From: Paracentrotus lividus
Taxonomy: Eukaryota; Echinodermata; Echinoidea; Camarodonta; Echinidae
Reading direction: 5' to 3'
Length of the DNA: 64,000 bases
Assembly (NCBI GenBank): GCA_940671915.1
Contig: CALNVZ010002974.1
Coordinates: 36,588,989-36,652,988, forward strand
Notes under the pieces: generated by a model
What the model saw: the letters and a program-made list of their open reading frames with translations, nothing else
Databases searched by the model: none
Told to the model about the DNA's origin: nothing
Part shown: one piece after another, positions 62,451-64,000 of the stretch
How positions within the stretch are numbered: the first letter of the stretch is position 1
Layout: the number at the start of each line of letters is the position of its first letter
Program-made: the position numbers and the translations under genes

Positions 62451-63271
62451 GTAAGTATTCCATTAAAAAAAATTATCTGGTGAAAAGGAGTCATGAAATT
62501 CATTAGACAATTGATAGGGTTCTTTTTAAAGTGCACCATATATAAACATCAATTAAGTCACTGAAAAGTCTCAAAACCAATATGATCTTGGCATTATGGG
62601 TAATATCTATCAAATATTATTCTTGTTGACATGACTTGTGTATTAATTATAAAATGAGAATATTTGAATTCATAAACGAGTGCTATAAAGGTATTTATGT
62701 TATTGGAAAAAAGAGGAAACGATTTGTGGTGGTTGTTACATGTAAATTTTCACTGTTAATGTAAAAATAGGAATCCCCTTTTAATGAGTATATATTATTC
62801 AGAATGACTACAATTTGATTACTACAGCTTTATAATTGTAACATGTACAATTATCGTTGGTATGTACAATGCAATGCAAAAAAGTCTATTATGATCACCA
62901 CGTAGATGGCAATTGAGATTTTCATATATAACATTTCAGTTCAAACTTACATATGATAATGACTTCTCATGACAATATGAATAGCACGTACAGGTAGACA
63001 ATTTTCTTGAGTACAAAATCTATAACACATCTAGCTAAATTCAAGCAGTTATAGGAAATATATTGGTTCAAGAAGATTGCAATGTAGAATCAAGATTGGA
63101 TAAAAGGTCATGCCCCATAATACACGGATAATCTGGAAAAAAATATCAAGCCCCCTGTAATCGTCAATTTAGGTCTTAATGCCATTGTCAAAAAAAAAAA
63201 TAAGTTCATGGATCTTGTAGCAAATTTTCTAAGCTTCAAGATATTGAAAATTTAAGAACTTAAAAATCAAT

Positions 63272-64000
63272 ATTTACTTCAATAATCACATGACCCTCTC
63301 TTACCTTGCTTTTGTTCCCGAGAACAATGCTATGACCGAACCAACAATAGACTACCAAACATTTTTCCTACTTCCCTACCCCTCCATAATACCCTGCCTC
63401 ATGCCTGCCTGACACGAGGTGGCGCTAGACCACTAAGGCATATATCTTCATTCTGATTTTTCGAGTCGTGCTGATCGGACCGTTCCTGAATTTTCGGGTG
63501 AGATCGTTCCTATTTACGATTTTGAGTTTATTATTATCAAATGTTTGCGCTTCCTAAAGCCTCCTTTTACGCCTAGCGTTAAATTTGGGTGCTTTAGTTT
63601 TACTGCGCCCCTCCTTTTGGCCAAGAATTACGTCCTTTTCCGGACGTTTTTCTTCCGTTTCCACCCCAGTCCCGCCCGTTCTTTTTAACGTGGTTGTTTT
63701 TGGTCGGTCGGTTTGAGCACCTGTTTTTCTTTTGAAACTCTGTCCCGCTCTTCTCCGACTCTTCCTTGTGGGTTGTTCTCCTTTAGGAGGGTTTCCTTCT
63801 TCCTTTCTAGAACATATTTGACATTTTTAGTACGTTTTTGTTATATTATTGTACTTTTCCCGCGGCCACGTGGCCTTTTTGCGGGGTGTCTTCCGGGTCC
63901 TTGGACTTCTGGTCTTTGTTCGACGCCATCTTGTTTTGTTGGCGTGTGTGTGTGTATGTGTGATCGAGCGCCTCTTTGTTAGTCGCTCTTCTGGTGCATA
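63272..64000 (+). mobile_element. Second DIRS-like element, left end (runs off the window)
   Basis: From ATTTACTTCAATAATCAC the sequence follows 17655-18384 almost base for base, with scattered substitutions and small indels (for example ATGCCTGCCT for CGCTGCCTGA region). The upstream flanks differ, confirming this base as the element's terminus. Same orientation as the first copy and the host gene. Only the left terminal region is visible. Confidence 0.85.

Larger units (their letters stand above)
41528..63271. other. Introns of the right part: mostly plain AT-rich sequence
   Basis: Nothing beyond splice signals is seen in introns 41528-41863, 42003-42471 (short G/T run near 42130-42170), 42637-42904, 43140-43550, 43742-44082, 44189-44651, 44892-45470, 48291-49005, 49302-49873, 50087-50636, 50901-51245, 52383-52849, 53004-53565, 53778-54079, 54564-55107, 55215-55622, 56568-57040, 57311-57730, 58189-58587, 58770-59235, 59462-60623, 61669-62241 and 62451-63271. 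Intron 45651-46133 has a 32-base C run. Exceptions are listed separately. Confidence 0.6.

Noticed and set aside
61185-61285. Possible functional tRNA gene on the minus strand
   Set aside because: A-box and B-box are present, but the sequence continues into a SINE body with an (ATT)n tail and lacks a credible anticodon arm and acceptor pairing.

Overview
The window is eukaryotic (metazoan) genomic DNA dominated by one giant plus-strand gene that enters from the left edge and probably leaves at the right. I trace 51 exons between bases 1 and 62450 with GT-AG introns. The phases agree at every junction, giving 14,433 coding bases (4,811 codons) with no stop codon. The protein is built from about eleven copies of a roughly 440-residue, glycine-rich, N-glycosylation-rich module, and I do not recognise it as a named gene. 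Landmarks recur in fixed order: HGG.GG, YG.LYEP..FGS, IDG..SSNGA, GGSGGSIW, NGG..GGGGAGGRIA.Y, HGG..GGAGT.FLY, RTL.VDN, CR.WLLP, ELQ.YG.AH.AIL, GDR.G..HIG.NQ, VY.GG.L, NLT...GG, IEGGG...G..L.I.AENITID.GG. A secreted or cell-surface beta-solenoid-like protein is my inference. Two modules carry a galactose-binding/discoidin-like insert and one carries a cysteine-rich insert.

The repeats point to a marine deuterostome, most likely a sea urchin (inference). The best clue is a foldback element whose arms are 15-bp tandem repeats, resembling what I recall of the sea urchin TU elements. DIRS-like, LINE and tRNA-derived SINE elements are also present.

Layout. 1-5043: three modules in four long, intron-poor exons. 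5599-13582: module 4, with a discoidin-like insert and two dead copies of one exon. 14100-14967: start of module 5. 14968-23999: a 9-kb intron holding a ~709-bp tandem repeat and a nested stack (MITE, then a minus-strand LINE, then a DIRS-like retrotransposon). 24000-33857: rest of module 5 and start of module 6, with two foldback elements, a palindromic MITE and homopolymer-rich repeats in the introns. 33858-41052: an intron holding a plus-strand LINE split by a TTAA-type element and by an inverted-repeat-bounded tandem array. 41053-62450: modules 6 to 11 in small exons with ordinary introns. 63272-64000: the left end of a second copy of the DIRS-like element, in the same orientation.

All mobile elements lie in introns of the one host gene, and none interrupts an exon. 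No independent host gene, rRNA, functional tRNA or CRISPR was found.
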